Assembly (NCBI GenBank): GCA_964017125.1
Contig: OZ024914.1
Location: 24,743,623-24,807,622 of the forward strand
Length of the DNA: 64,000 nucleotides
Reading direction: 5' to 3'
Source of the DNA: Flabesymbios commensalis
Taxonomy: Eukaryota; Annelida; Polychaeta; Terebellida; Flabelligeridae
This document shows, piece by piece, positions 48,101-59,339 of this stretch. A program made the position numbers and the translations under genes. The first letter of the stretch is position 1; the number at the start of each line of letters is the position of its first letter. The notes below the pieces were generated by a model that did not search any database, was not told the DNA's origin, and saw only the letters and a list, made by a program, of their open reading frames with translations.

Positions 48101-51100
48101 CCTATAAAGACAAATATGAATGCAATCCAAAAAACGGATCAGAAGAATTTGTGTTAGTTTTGGGGTGGCCATCTTGGAAAGCAGACCTTTTTGAGATGGA
48201 ACCAATATATGGGAAGAAAGTCATAATTAAAAATTCAATAAGAGCACAATAAATCCACGGCAGCACCTGCGGAGGCTGAATACTGGAGTGTTTGATGTAA
48301 CAAAATTATATGTCATACTAACTTGCTGGAGCGTGGTACTACCATATCACTAAGGGTCTCATATTTCACCTGCCATTCTTTATAAGCCACCCTGAAAAAA
48401 TAACACATCATTTCCAGAAGTCGTAAAAAAATTTGCTAATAAAATTATGTCACAAAGATAGAGACATGTTAGAAAATCAGTTGTAGATTTCTAGTAACCT
48501 AATAAATACTATATACTCATTTAATTCTAGTTCTGCTATGTGTTGGGTACAAATAAAAGTTACCTTGGAACAATAACAAGCACGGTTGTCAAATACTCAG
48601 AATCCAAAACAAAGTCCTCTTTTTTTACAAGATCAGCAATATTCCGTGTCAGCAGACTACCCCTAATAAAACATGTCAAAAAATACAAATACTGGCTTCT
48701 ATACAGTATGGGAAATGCCTGTTTCATCAAAAAGCACAAAATATTTCTTAAAATACAGTCATTATGAATTAGAGAAAAAAAAATTTCACTAAATGGAAAT
48801 AGATTAACCCATAGAACACTGAGCTATTTAATTTAAATTTTCTGTCAATTGAAGTTGTGTCTTGCTACCATGATACACAACTTCAAGTGACTGAAAATTG
48901 ATGTGATTTCTGAAATTAATGTCTCAACATTATCAGTGTTTCAAGATTGATGGCATGTTTTACTTTTAGCAACTGGGTTATACAGGTGCTACTAAAAAGA
49001 TAATGTCTACTGAAGTCAACATATGTATGGGTTAAAGCCTAAGTAAGAGTATTTTAATTTTTACACTCATGAAATTTTGTCTTGGTACTGTGACCCACAA
49101 CTTCAAGTGGGTAAAAATTACTTAAATGTATAGAGGTATATACACAATTTAAATCTAAACGTGTCAATCTAGCAAGGTCAAGATTTCTCTTTTAACCCTT
49201 TCAGGCTTTTAACCCTTTCATCTTCATCCATTACAAGCCGCGAATTGCTGTCGCAATTCTCGACTTATAGTGAATGAAGATGATTTGATGTGGTTTAAAA
49301 ATTAAAGAAAATTAACATGTTTTGGCATACCAGTTTCATGGAAATTTTCGTTCTACAACCCTTGGCTACAAATGGCTATAGACGTGATTAGCAAAAGTTT
49401 ATATCATAATACATGTAGTATAAAATATAAAGTCTGTTGTTTACTTACACGGATTTGCGTTCTAATGATTGCAGATTGCCCTTGAGACTATTGTAAGCAG
49501 ATGACTTTGACTTTAGGTCGGAATCTATCTGTGACACTTGCTGTAAAAATAGTATAAACAATAAGTTTATGCGCATTCTGTACTTCTTGTATACAAAAAG
49601 AAGACAGGCCTGTCGGCGAACTAAATAGACGTCAGCCTCAAAATCATCGTTTTTGAAAAAAAAGTGTTAGTAGTATAACTTATATAGAAGTTATATAGAT
49701 AGTTTCACAGTGATGTCATGCATCCCAGCATCATCTGTGCCACCACCATACTGGTGGGCAGTTCCATAGCAACCATCGTGAATGATATTTATCAATCACC
49801 TTGTTATATTATATACTACCATACTACTACTAGTACTTACCTAATTGTAATTTGTATCCATATATTGTTATTGTCAATTTATTATACTTAGTTTTAGTAA
49901 TATAATAGTGGACAACATGTTAAATATATTTTCTGTATGGGGATGTGACAGAAAAACAGGGGTCTTGTTTTGTTGGGGGGATGGTAGACGGAGGATATGT
50001 TTTATCAGTCATCACTAGAAAAGACACCCGACCCCTAAGACTAGGCTATGTCCTTTATCAATTGTGAGTATCAACAGTTTGTAAGATAAGGAACATGAAT
50101 GGAGTGACAGCAGAGACCATCTATCTGCAATTTCAAAACATTCGCAACATATAATGATATTCATCATCATAATAGACGTGTTGTAGGCTATCAGCCTTTA
50201 AGTCTTGTTTGTAAAAAAAATTGTACTCATATATGCTGTTTTACAGTTTTCGTTACATATTTTTTGGTAGTATACATGTATTGTGTGTGACCGCCTTTAG
50301 TTATTTCAGGTTTAGGTCATACTACAGTAGAACCTCTTTTGAGCGGCCACCACTACTGCAAGCCGAGAGTGGCCGTTCAAGACAAGTGGCCGCTCATAGG
50401 AGGCCACGTTTTTTTTCAAAAAAAAAAATGTTTTTTAGAGATTTGACAGTGTTGGTCGGATAAGGCGTGTCAATTTTTATACCACAGACGCGGCCGTAAA
50501 GTATATTGTTTGTAATTATTATTATTGACATTGACAAATCATCACAATTATGAGTGATATTAAGGCTGTTAGGCTGACGTACATTCTTATTTAAATATAA
50601 TTTCATAAGCCCAATATTACGATAACCTAAGTTTCATTGTGGAGATCTGTCTGCTGCTCTGCTCTGCAAAGCCGAAAGGCAGTATCTGCTTACTTGTCTG
50701 GTAAGCAGATACTGCCTTCTGGCTCTACATGGCAGTCTGGGTGTGTCCTAGTGACCGTCATCGGCACCCTTTAAATACTAGGTGTACATAGAATATATAT
50801 TTAATCTTTTTTCTTAATCCAATGGTACATTACAAGGCATTATACAAATTAAATTGCCAACAAATTAATATATTGCCTTCCAAGAATGTGTAGTTATTTC
50901 GTGAGTAAAAAATGTATGTTTCAAGCGAAAAATAGATTTGACTAGACTCGGGCCAGGCAGTAAAAGGTGGGCTCGCCGTTCCAAGATAACACAGGATAGA
51001 CAAACAACGCTGTGTTAAGGCTGGGCCGGCATCATGAGCTGTTGACCCGGCATTGCCACAGGGATGATCAACTGCCTCTTCATTGAACGCGGCAGGTGAC

Positions 51101-54100
51101 CCATTGTTGGTTTGCTGCTGGTTCGACGTTGCAGATGGCGGGCCACCATTGATTCAGCATTGAGTTGGAGTCTCCTGTTTACTGCAGTAATTAAAATAAG
51201 AGTAACTTCCCGTCAGACTGGGCTAATTGACTCTTTGAACGCTACTAGATTTTAAGTCTCAACGGAGATTTCTTCGTTTTCTATGGATTTTTTCATGTTA
51301 CAAAATCAAAGGAATCATTGCTTACAGTTACAATTTTACAATCATCTGTTTCATCTTTTCTTGATAAGTGTTTTATTAATAATGATATTAAATAAAAATG
51401 ATATTAAATATTGATGTGTTTAGAAAAATATGTTCAATTATTTTATTAAAATATATCTCAAATAATATATGGCTGTATACATGGTATATATGGATTTAGT
51501 ACTTTGGCCAATTAATGCGATATGCTAATCATGATATTAAATACTGATGTATTTATAATCATGATATTGAGTACTAATGTATTTATAAATTATGTTTAAT
51601 TACATTAATACAATATAATGGACTTAGTACTTCGGCCAGTTGATGCAAGTTTCTAATCACCACCCGTAATAATAGTTCTTTATCAATAATATATACATGG
51701 GCCTCACAGCTTGACGCCGGTAAAGGGTGTTTGTTGGTGACACACACAACTTGACTGCTTAGCGCCAAGAAGCGAGACAATATAATAAAACACAACGGCT
51801 GTCTGGTTGAACGTCTGATCATATACATGCTGTCACTGCTGCTTGAGCTGTCAATCATTTGAAGGCTCACTGTGATTGGTCGAGAACACACACCCACAGG
51901 TCATCGTCACGTCTCGTCGTTCATCGCACATGTAACGATATGTTACGATATGTTAACGCTGAGCCGGAATCTATTCATCATTGGGATAGTATCATGTGTT
52001 TAATATGTGATTTTTTCCACATGGAACACAGCAGTGGATTTAGATGCCACAGCGTTCATAGGGTCAGTCCAGACCTGTTGCAATCGTCTTTAACACCTAC
52101 ATCGCGAGCATAAGTGACAATATTATTATAATATTATTGCACTTACAACAGCAGAGTGACTATCCATACAGACGGCCAATGGAACACCACAGTGGCCGGT
52201 AATTGAAGTTCAGTAGTTTGAAAAAGGCGTAAAAATGTTTTGCTGTGATTTCCGCGATTCACGCTGAACATTGTATTATATTGGTCGACATAGAGTCGGT
52301 ATTATTTCGTTCAGAAATATAAAAAAATGATTATAATTACACCAGCACTTAAACTGTTTTGCTGTGATGTTTGGCATTCATGCTGACGATTTTTATTATA
52401 TTGACCGAGATATAGCGCTTAGTACTCACATGTACTAAAAGTACTGTAAATTATCATTATTATATTGGCAGCCGCCGGTAATTGAAAGTCAAAAGGTGAC
52501 TTGTCGACCCGATATATAGTGGCCGGTAATATGATGTTCAGAAGTTTATTATTATTGGCCGTGGCCGTTTAACAATCTGTATGAAATTAACGCCAGTGGC
52601 TGCCGCTGACGAAATAATAATAAACCCTCATATATAGCCTATGCCTAGTGACCGGTAATTGGAGGTCAAATATTGACTTGATCCTGGAAATACACTGGCC
52701 GTGTCCTAATATTACAACAACCAATGCGAAAATTATGCCAGCAATTATCATTTTTTCGCCGCAATGTCTGTTATTTATGCTGACGATTTTATTAAATTGG
52801 CCAACAAAAAGTGGCCGCCGATATATAATGGCCGGAAATTGGAGGTCAAAAATTGACTTGTTGCTAAAAAATCACTGGCCGTGGCCGCTTTATGGAGGTG
52901 GCCGGTCATTGGAGGTCATTTATACAGAAAATGTATTTGGAACTCCAAATGGTGACCGTTGAGTGGAGGTGGCCGTTCAAACTGGTGACCGGCCAAGACA
53001 AGTTTTACTGTAGTGTATGAGATATCAGTTTCTGAGTACATTCTTTTTGACCAAAACTTATCCAGTATGTTTTTAACTCTTTCCCTGCGAAATTATTTAA
53101 AATGTATTACGTCACATTGCTTAATTATTTGAAATTGACCCTTTTATCACCAGATCCGTCATAGCAAGGGATTCCCAAGCATAGTTATTATTTTATATTA
53201 TGACGTCATTATCGGGTATGGAACGCTTGAAGACATCCACGTCCCCCTATCACACTTGCATGCCGATAAGGGTGACTGGGAGCCGTCACAACCACAACCA
53301 AGTGAATCACCTTGCTAGTTATGTAATGTCGCAGTAATGCGACATCCGCAGTGTAGCACAATGTCGCATTATTGCGACATCCGCAGTGAAAGGGTTTAAA
53401 CAGTTTAGTGTAGGAGAAGCTACTACCTCCTCTGACAGGGAGTTACATTCATCCACAATACATTGAGAGTAGAACATTTTCCTCCTATTCATTTTATTTC
53501 TCACTTTTTTAACTTCAGTGAATGTCCTCTAGTGTGTCTGTCTTCTCCTGTACCTAAGCGATGGCAACTTTAGGATCTTCAGCCTCTCTTCATATGGTAG
53601 TTGAATTATTTTTCAATTTGTTGCTCGATGTTGCACTGCTTCTAATTTTTCAATATCCCCTTAGAGATATGGTGACCATACCAGATTTCCATATGCTAGT
53701 AGTGGACGTACCAGTGCCTTATATAGTAAGGCTAGATTCTGCCTGTCCAGGTATGTGTTTTCCTAACAGGTATGTGTTAGATCTTCTTATTATGCCTAAG
53801 GTTGAGTCTGCTTTATTCACTACCTTATTTATATGTCCTAATTCAGTGCTCACCCATATGCCTAGATCCTTTCTAATAGTGTTTCTTCTAACTCTGTCTG
53901 CTCTTCTTCTGATAATATGTAATTTTGTTTATTATTTTTCTTACCTAGATGCATACATTTACATTTCCTGGTGTTTAAAAGTAACTGCCAATCTATCGAC
54001 CACTTCTTTCAAAGGATATCTATGCCACCTTGTAGTTGTTTTTTATCACTTTGGTCTTTGATTTCTCTAAAGATTTTTGTGTCATCTGCAAATATTTTTA

Positions 54101-56657
54101 TGGCTGATTTTACGCAGTCTGGCTGGTCATTTAAGAAAATTATGAATAGCAGTGGTTCTAGGACACTTCCTTGTGGGATACCACTTGTCACATTTGCCCA
54201 GTCGTATTGAGATTAGTTAACTACCCGGTAACACTTTTTGTCTTCTGTCTGTTAAAAATGTTTTCATTTATGACAATACCTTGCCGTTTACTCCATATCC
54301 CTTTAATTTGGTCAAGAGCTTTTCGTGCGCCACCATGACAAAAGCCTTTCGAAAAATCCAAGTACAGTGTTCACAGAATTTCCTTTATCAAGTATTTGTG
54401 TCCATTTCTGGATGGTTTCTATCAGCTCACATCAACTGCTCACAAAGCCATGTTGGGTTTTTCACTATATATTAGACCTATTACTGTAGATCTGGCAATT
54501 TTCGCGAGGTTTTAATTTTCAAGAATTTCTCAAGGACATATTCGCGAATTCAAAAATCTTGTGAAAATTATTATTATAATAGCGCTAACTACTGGACAAA
54601 AAAATAAAAACTTCAGGTGTTTTGGGCCTTGCCTCAAGTTTGCTAGGATGTTATTGCTGCAAACATGATGCCTGCTGAGGTAGGCCTCAATGACATGTAA
54701 GTTTAGTATATTTTTAATTTTCACAATTAAAAACCATTAGATTACAAAAATGGAATCAAACAAACAGGTTTATATTAATAAGCTCATCTGTGGCCCAATG
54801 GTTCCCGCAGGTCTACTCTTGTTAAAAATAATGATTTATAATTACTTTTTTATTTACAATTTATTAACTTTTTAAATGACTTTTCTTCTGCAACCTGTAT
54901 TTATAAGACTCACACCAGGAACTAGCAAATGTTTCTTTGTTTGCGATAGGCCAAAGATGTTTCTTAGGACCAGTAGGAATACATTTGTACATAATGATAT
55001 TACAACCTGGCAGGCATAAATACATACTTTTGCTATAATCTCAGAGATGCTCTTTAATGACTGTTTTATTGGGTATTTAGCCATATCCCACTGGAAACGT
55101 GTCATGTATGTTCCAAGTTCCACTATAACAAAAACATTATCAATGCTAAGTACATAAAATAAAGACAAGACTGAAGAGTTAATCCACATTGGCATGTGTT
55201 AGCATAGTGTGACAACTTCCAGTGATCAGTTTTCAATTACATAAGGAAATGGAAATAAACTTTTTTTCATCTAAATCTGAGAAAAAATCAGAACTATTTT
55301 TACAAATCAGTCTATCTTAAGTTTTTGTAATCTAGCAAATAGAAACAGGCATTTCTGACACTATGCATTTGTAGATTTTTGTTAAGCTGTGGTAAAAGAA
55401 ACTTGGCATTTATTCTAAAGGGACAAAATCTATATGGAAAGTGAACTGACTTCCATTTGCTGTGAGGTTATCATGTAGTTTATCCCGCTGATCTTCAAGC
55501 ACTTCTCCAAGATAGTAGGATACTTTTCGTGTCACACTGGGGACAAAACAGAAACTCATTAACTAGTTAAATGTTAAATGCAACTTTGTATTTATTTCTT
55601 ATACAAAGATATTTAAAATACCATGATTACAAAATGATAGAACCTCTGTCATGTTGATGGAATCAATAAGTAATAGCAAAAAAAAATCATTTTTCATTTT
55701 TGGATATATATTTTATTCAAGTCTATCAATGAATTGATTGTGATTTAATGATGGTATAAAAGGGTGTAAAACTTAATTAGATGTTAATTCAATTATTAAT
55801 TTGTATAAAATTCAAGTATAAAAAATGTTTACATTGTCTATTAGAATTAGGATGTGTGCTTACTTTGGCAACTACCCTGTTTTATATATAAAATACAATT
55901 ATGACAAACCTTTCGCAAAAAGTATCTAGCTTTCCCAGCTCATCTGACAAACCAACTAAAACATCAAGAGTTCCAACCTACAACAAGGACAAATATGTTA
56001 GAACCCAAGTAATTGGCAAGGACACTGACATGTATGTGCAGACCTGTTTAAACATAGACCTATTCTTCAGAACAATATCAAAGCAACCAGGGTAGATTTA
56101 CCGACAGCAGGGATGTTTAGTTCATTCCTGAGATGTTTAGTACACCACACAACCAGTCCTGGAGAAGTCTAGTCCAAGCTGGAGATGTTCAGTGAACACT
56201 GCAGACATCAGTCCACCCCTGAGATATTTTATTGAGCTCACTGCACAAGTTTAGTCTGTCCCAAAACAGGTTCTGACTTTCATAAAATGGGCCATCTTTG
56301 TACGATTTAAGTTTACTTTTGATTTATTTAGTCAGAATCTAATTATGTTCTGTTAAAAACTGATGTCATGTATATAAGATGAGCAAATGATGCACTGTTT
56401 AATGAAAATGACATATATCTGCATAATAGTGGCAAACATTATTTTATTTAAATAAAGAACTATTTGACACACAAAAACTTTCAAATAGAAGCAAAAACAA
56501 TTGCTTTGACACTTTAATGGCCAACCTTCAAATCAGGGATGTGGAATTTCCAGTTTGTTGATAGATTGTGTTGTTTGGCAGTCAAGTTGTTCATTATTTC
56601 CCATGTTTGCTGACACGTCTTCTCCCCTGGTGCACTGATCAGCCAGAAATCTGACAT
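45176..56657 (-). CDS. ATP6V1C: V-type proton ATPase subunit C, 12 coding exons
   Basis: Exons in gene order: 56657-56526, 55977-55910, 55536-55451, 55122-55028, 49540-49449, 48662-48564, 48391-48323, 47753-47661, 47476-47383, 46699-46602, 45952-45817, 45274-45176. All junctions are GT-AG and in phase, giving 386 residues (human C1 has 382). It starts '[19 protein letters not shown]'. Other family blocks are '[18 protein letters not shown]', '[16 protein letters not shown]', '[14 protein letters not shown]', 'MVVPRSS', '[18 protein letters not shown]', '[10 protein letters not shown]' and, in the last exon, 'DIPGLN' and 'YYPYVYY'. Subunit C joins the V1 sector to the stator stalks and controls V1-Vo assembly on acidifying membranes. 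The tail '[12 protein letters not shown]' differs from vertebrates. An acceptor 7 bases before the ATG shows at least one upstream 5'-UTR exon, not located. The 5.5-kb fourth intron holds most of the repeats. Confidence 0.96.
46033..46118. repeat. Palindromic microelement, arm CAGCAAACACGAGAT
   Basis: Perfect 15-bp arms at 46033-46047 and 46104-46118 enclose 'gtctacgacgctggccctacatc'. It lies in the last-but-two intron of ATP6V1C. The core is as in the 22766 and 56940 copies, but with an unrelated outer arm. Confidence 0.8.
46127..46374. mobile_element. TTAA-type element, family B, with inner hairpin
   Basis: Ends are TTAACCCTTACAGCGC and GCGCTTTAAGGGTTAA. An inner hairpin at about 46153-46203 pairs 'gagtctgacgtc' with 'gacgtcagattc'. 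It shares its right half with 34010-34218. Confidence 0.82.
46785..46885. repeat. GCGGATCCAG repeat with poly(C) centre
   Basis: 'agcggatccagaatgg' at the left, a run of about 14 C at 46849-46862 and 'ccctggatcaga' at the right form inverted ends around a G/C-rich middle. Related to 29052-29130 and 30085-30130. Confidence 0.55.
48804..49035 (+). mobile_element. TTAA-type hairpin element, family A, in an ATP6V1C intron
   Basis: Bounded by TTAACCCATAGAACACTGAG and TGTATGGGTTAA. Hairpin at 48835-48899 with TTGAAGTTGTGT / ACACAACTTCAA arms. It is directly followed by a second hairpin (49055-49120) of the same family. Confidence 0.82.
49055..49120. repeat. Family A hairpin, second copy in tandem
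   Basis: AATTTTTACACTCATGAAATT pairs loosely with CACAACTTCAAGTGGGTAAAAATT. The surrounding element boundaries are unclear because it abuts the previous copy. Confidence 0.6.
49219..49282. repeat. Hairpin with ~29-bp arms, family C
   Basis: CATCTTCATCCATTACAAG (49219 on) pairs with CTTATAGTGAATGAAGATG (to 49282), with about five mismatches and a 6-base loop. It is preceded by TTTTAACCCTTTC, so it is probably another TTAA-type element, in an ATP6V1C intron. Confidence 0.7.
50671..50723. ncRNA. Hairpin with 18-bp perfect stem, miRNA-precursor-like
   Basis: AAGGCAGTATCTGCTTAC (50676-50693) and its exact complement (50701-50718) flank a 7-base loop. Outer GCC/GGC pairs extend the stem. Shape and size suit a short precursor, but it lies in a transposon and nothing shows it is processed. 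Confidence 0.35.
51005..51190. repeat. Palindromic microelement, extended copy
   Basis: Repeated 'gctgggccggcat', 'gacccggcattg', 'gacccattgttgg' and 'gcgggccaccattg' words in both orientations, ending 'gtctcctgtttactgcag'. No single perfect arm pair. Confidence 0.5.
53073..53399. mobile_element. TTAA-type element with duplicated hairpin motif
   Basis: TTAACTCTTTCCCTGCG at the left and CGCAGTGAAAGGGTTTAA at the right. Near the right end ATGTCGCAGTAATGCGACAT and a one-base variant occur about 34 bp apart, each a palindrome followed by CCGCAGTG. Confidence 0.7.
53405..54480 (-). mobile_element. LINE RT fragment (CR1-like), minus strand
   Basis: Read on the minus strand from ~54450: 'VYLDFSKGF' near 54350, '[20 protein letters not shown]' near 54185, 'FADDTKIFR' near 54085, 'ETLLERDLGIWV' near 53875 and a degraded maturase-like end towards 53420. 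The 'FADDTKIF' variant places it in a different family from the 'FADDCLLYR' LINEs elsewhere in the window. Several stops and frameshifts are present. It lies in the big ATP6V1C intron, in the same orientation as the gene. Confidence 0.88.
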
Positions 56658-56937
56658 GTTTCTCTGAAACCATGGTAACACAAAAAATATAGTCACTGCA
56701 TTTAGGGTCTCCTATTAGACTGGAATATAACTAGAAGGGTCTAGTTTTTTGTTAAAAAAAAATTGGAAATGTCTCCCCTCTAGCAGCATAACCATAAAGG
56801 TTGATAGCTAATAGATGTAGTGTCAATGGCCTTTGTAATTAAATGTTATTAAATGGCTCCTGTGGACAGTAGAGACTATGTATTAAGCGGAATTTATTAT
56901 TGCGTTTTGGTGCGAAACATTTGTCAACACTCCCAGC

Positions 56938-57020
56938 ATACACGACATTGACTCAATGCTGGTCCAATGCTGGCCCACAATCTGCGACGCTGGCCCAGCA
57001 TCAAGCCAGCACCGGACATT
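56938..57020. repeat. Palindromic microelement
   Basis: 'caatgctggtccaatgctggcccacaatctgcgacgctggcccagcatcaagccagcacc' carries the conserved TCTGCGACGCTGGCCCA core and short inverted arms (ATGCTGG / CCAGCAT). Confidence 0.65.
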
Positions 57021-57589
57021 ATTGTTCTGTGTCCTTTGTGGAGTGTTTTGGTATATTTTGAAAATCTAAGAAACTACAACAAATGAAGAGAATTCTTCCT
57101 CATAAAATATGTTGGTTTGTAGGCCTGCCTAATCATCTCCAATTTAATTGCGACTCTCAGCATTATGATTTTTTTTTTTACACTATAGTGATTTCTGGAG
57201 AGTGGCTGATTGAACAAACGTTGACCCTATGTTGTTTTAATGTTGGACCAACATTGTTTAAACATTGTATAATAAGTTATGTAGTTTTTTTATCTCTGGT
57301 TTTGGTGCGGGAATAATATTTACACAACATGGCATCAGTTTATTTTTCGTTATAATTACATTTAATTAATATGTAAACCTATAACTGAATAATCTATAAG
57401 ATTTAAAAAAAAGTAATAAACTTATGGTGTACATATTCTTAAATAACCATGATGTTTTTGCAGTGTAAATATTTGTATAAAATTTAAAACATTGTATTAT
57501 AGTTTGTATTATATTTTACCATTAGTTTTGTACATATTTAAATCACTGTACTATTGCATGTGTGTAAAGAGAGCCCATTGCAAATTAGT

Positions 57590-57655
57590 ACGATGTACTA
57601 AATGGTCTACCCTTTATAAATAAAGTTTATTATTATTATTATTATTATTATTGTT
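57590..57655 (+). mobile_element. Retroelement 3' tail with (TTA)n
   Basis: 'gtactaaatggtctaccctttataaataaagttta' followed by ten TTA units is the ending style of CR1/L2-type LINEs and SINEs that share their tails. The body upstream is not recognisable. Confidence 0.5.
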
Positions 57656-58007
57656 GTCGCCAGTGGCCCTGTATGAAGTATAAACATGTTGTGACATCTC
57701 CCTTCATTATACCCAGAAACAGTAGATGTTGAAAAAATATTGGGCTAATTCTGAGCCAACGTGGTTGACAATGGACCAACGTTAGTCAGAACTAAAGCTT
57801 GTTGGGTACCCACACTCTAAGGTGCCAGTATGTCTGGTTGTCGTCTTTTGTTTGTTCTTCAGACTTTTAGGCCTACTCAAATCAAAAACAAAGGACAACT
57901 GACGCAAGTGCTACAAGCTAGTTATGGGCACTCGTCATTTACTCGCAATAAAACTCCTCCATTCGTTCCATTTCTCGTACAAGGCTTTGGCCGTACAATA
58001 ACTACTA

Positions 58008-58162
58008 CTTGAAACCAAGGCTTGGTTAATGTTGGCCTGCCGTCTGTGACGCTAGCCCACATTCAGTGTGGCGTCAAACACGACACAGTAACCCAATACT
58101 GGGCTAATGTTGGCTCAGCGTCGTAGACGGTGGGCCAACATTAACTCAGCCTTGGTTTCAAG
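58008..58162. repeat. Palindromic microelement, arm CTTGAAACCAAGGC
   Basis: Perfect outer arms at 58008-58021 and 58149-58162 plus perfect inner arms GTTAATGTTGGCC (58025-58037) and its complement (58133-58145). The centre carries the family core twice ('gtctgtgacgctagccca' and 'gtcgtagacggtgggcca'). Confidence 0.85.
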
Positions 58163-58656
58163 AGGTAAAGCAATCTGTCTCCACCTCTATAGAGGGGAGA
58201 CATAATTACTATAAATGCTAATTAAATTGAAATTTAGATTATTTAGCATCAGACATTAGGCACGCAAATGCAAAAATATACAGGACCCCGATAAAGAGCT
58301 AGACCCCATTATCACTACCGTCGCGTTGAAATCACATTGAAATAATGACGTTGAAACAATTTACATACAAAACCTTTTTTACATTGTTGTTTCAACGTAA
58401 TTTTTCTCAGTCATTTCAAAGTTGATACAACGTCATTTCGCCTGCAGGGATGTAACATAGTAAGTGAATTAGAAAAAAATTCTTTAGATCCGGCTGTTCA
58501 GTTGATTTGCTTTTCATTCGATTAGCTGCTCAATTATATTATTTCAAATAAAAATATTTATATGGCAGACTATTTTTATTTGGATTCTGACAAATTGTTT
58601 TAATTTGCAAAATAAGATTAAAATTAGCTACAGTGGCAAATCACCCTTATTTCGAT

Positions 58657-59284
58657 GGTCTAAAACAATAGTGGGTAAAGTCGACTTGACAGCGAAATTG
58701 TGTTTATCTTTCTGCTTAGAACTACAATCTACTAAATCCATTGATCAGCATGTAGACTTGGACTTATACTGCTGAAACACACAGTGATTGGAATTTGACA
58801 GTAGATCAAGTGGAGTTATCAGAGTAATTTTTTACCTTCCAAAACGATTTGCAGAAGCAAAATTGGGATCAACAAGACACCAAGTTGACTTAGCTCATTG
58901 TTACTCCGGGAAAACAGAATATGCAGAGATGGTTCCTAGATCAACAGTGAACTAAGTCCAGGCATTTCCTCTGTGTTGTCTCCACAAGTCTCAGAATAAC
59001 AATGAGCTAAGTGCACTTGCACCGTTTTTGTCCCAGAAACAGCTAGAGCCCATAAGCATATAACACCAGAATAACAATGTGTGAAGTCGAATTGGCCCCG
59101 TGTTGGACAGATATTATGCTGATATGTGCTCCTATTCTCGAGAATAACAATGTGCTAAGTCGACGTGATCTGTTGTTTTAATCTGAATTTGAAATAAATT
59201 CAAACTTAAAACATATTATAAGTGACTTAGCTGGTTATTATTCTACAGGCCAAAAATGTCACTTAGCACACTATTGTTTTAACC
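58657..59284. mobile_element. TIR element with repeated AACAATGTGCTAAGTCGAC motif
   Basis: The ends 'taaaacaatagtg' and 'cactattgtttta' are inverted. Inside, versions of AATAACAATGTGCTAAGTCGAC appear near 58668, 58880 (reverse), 58995, 59071, 59142 and 59258 (reverse). Six copies of one motif in one small element suggest subterminal protein-binding repeats. There is no coding frame. Confidence 0.65.
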
Positions 59285-59339
59285 CATCGATTTATGAGAC
59301 TTTTAAGTACAATACAGTGATAAAAAATATATGTATACA

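Larger units (their letters stand above)
50325..53010. mobile_element. pogo/Tigger-like TIR element, ~2.7 kb, in the large ATP6V1C intron
   Basis: The left end CAGTAGAACCTCTTTTGAGC and right-end complement CAGTAAAACTTGTC are bounded by TA on both sides. TA plus CAGT(A/C)GAACCTC ends are typical of pogo/Tigger elements. The inner ends are rich in 'ggccg' words ('gtggccgctcat', 'tggccggtaattgaggtca'), repeated several times between 52190 and 52960. No transposase frame was found. The centre holds a hairpin (50671-50723) and a microelement (51005-51190). Confidence 0.7.
56660..58005. other. Upstream of ATP6V1C coding start; repeats, no gene recognised
   Basis: Contains a palindromic microelement at 56940-57020, 'gttggaccaaca' palindromes near 57240 and 57760, and a retroelement-type tail at 57595-57655. 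A first non-coding exon and promoter of ATP6V1C must lie somewhere to the right of 56664. Confidence 0.45.
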
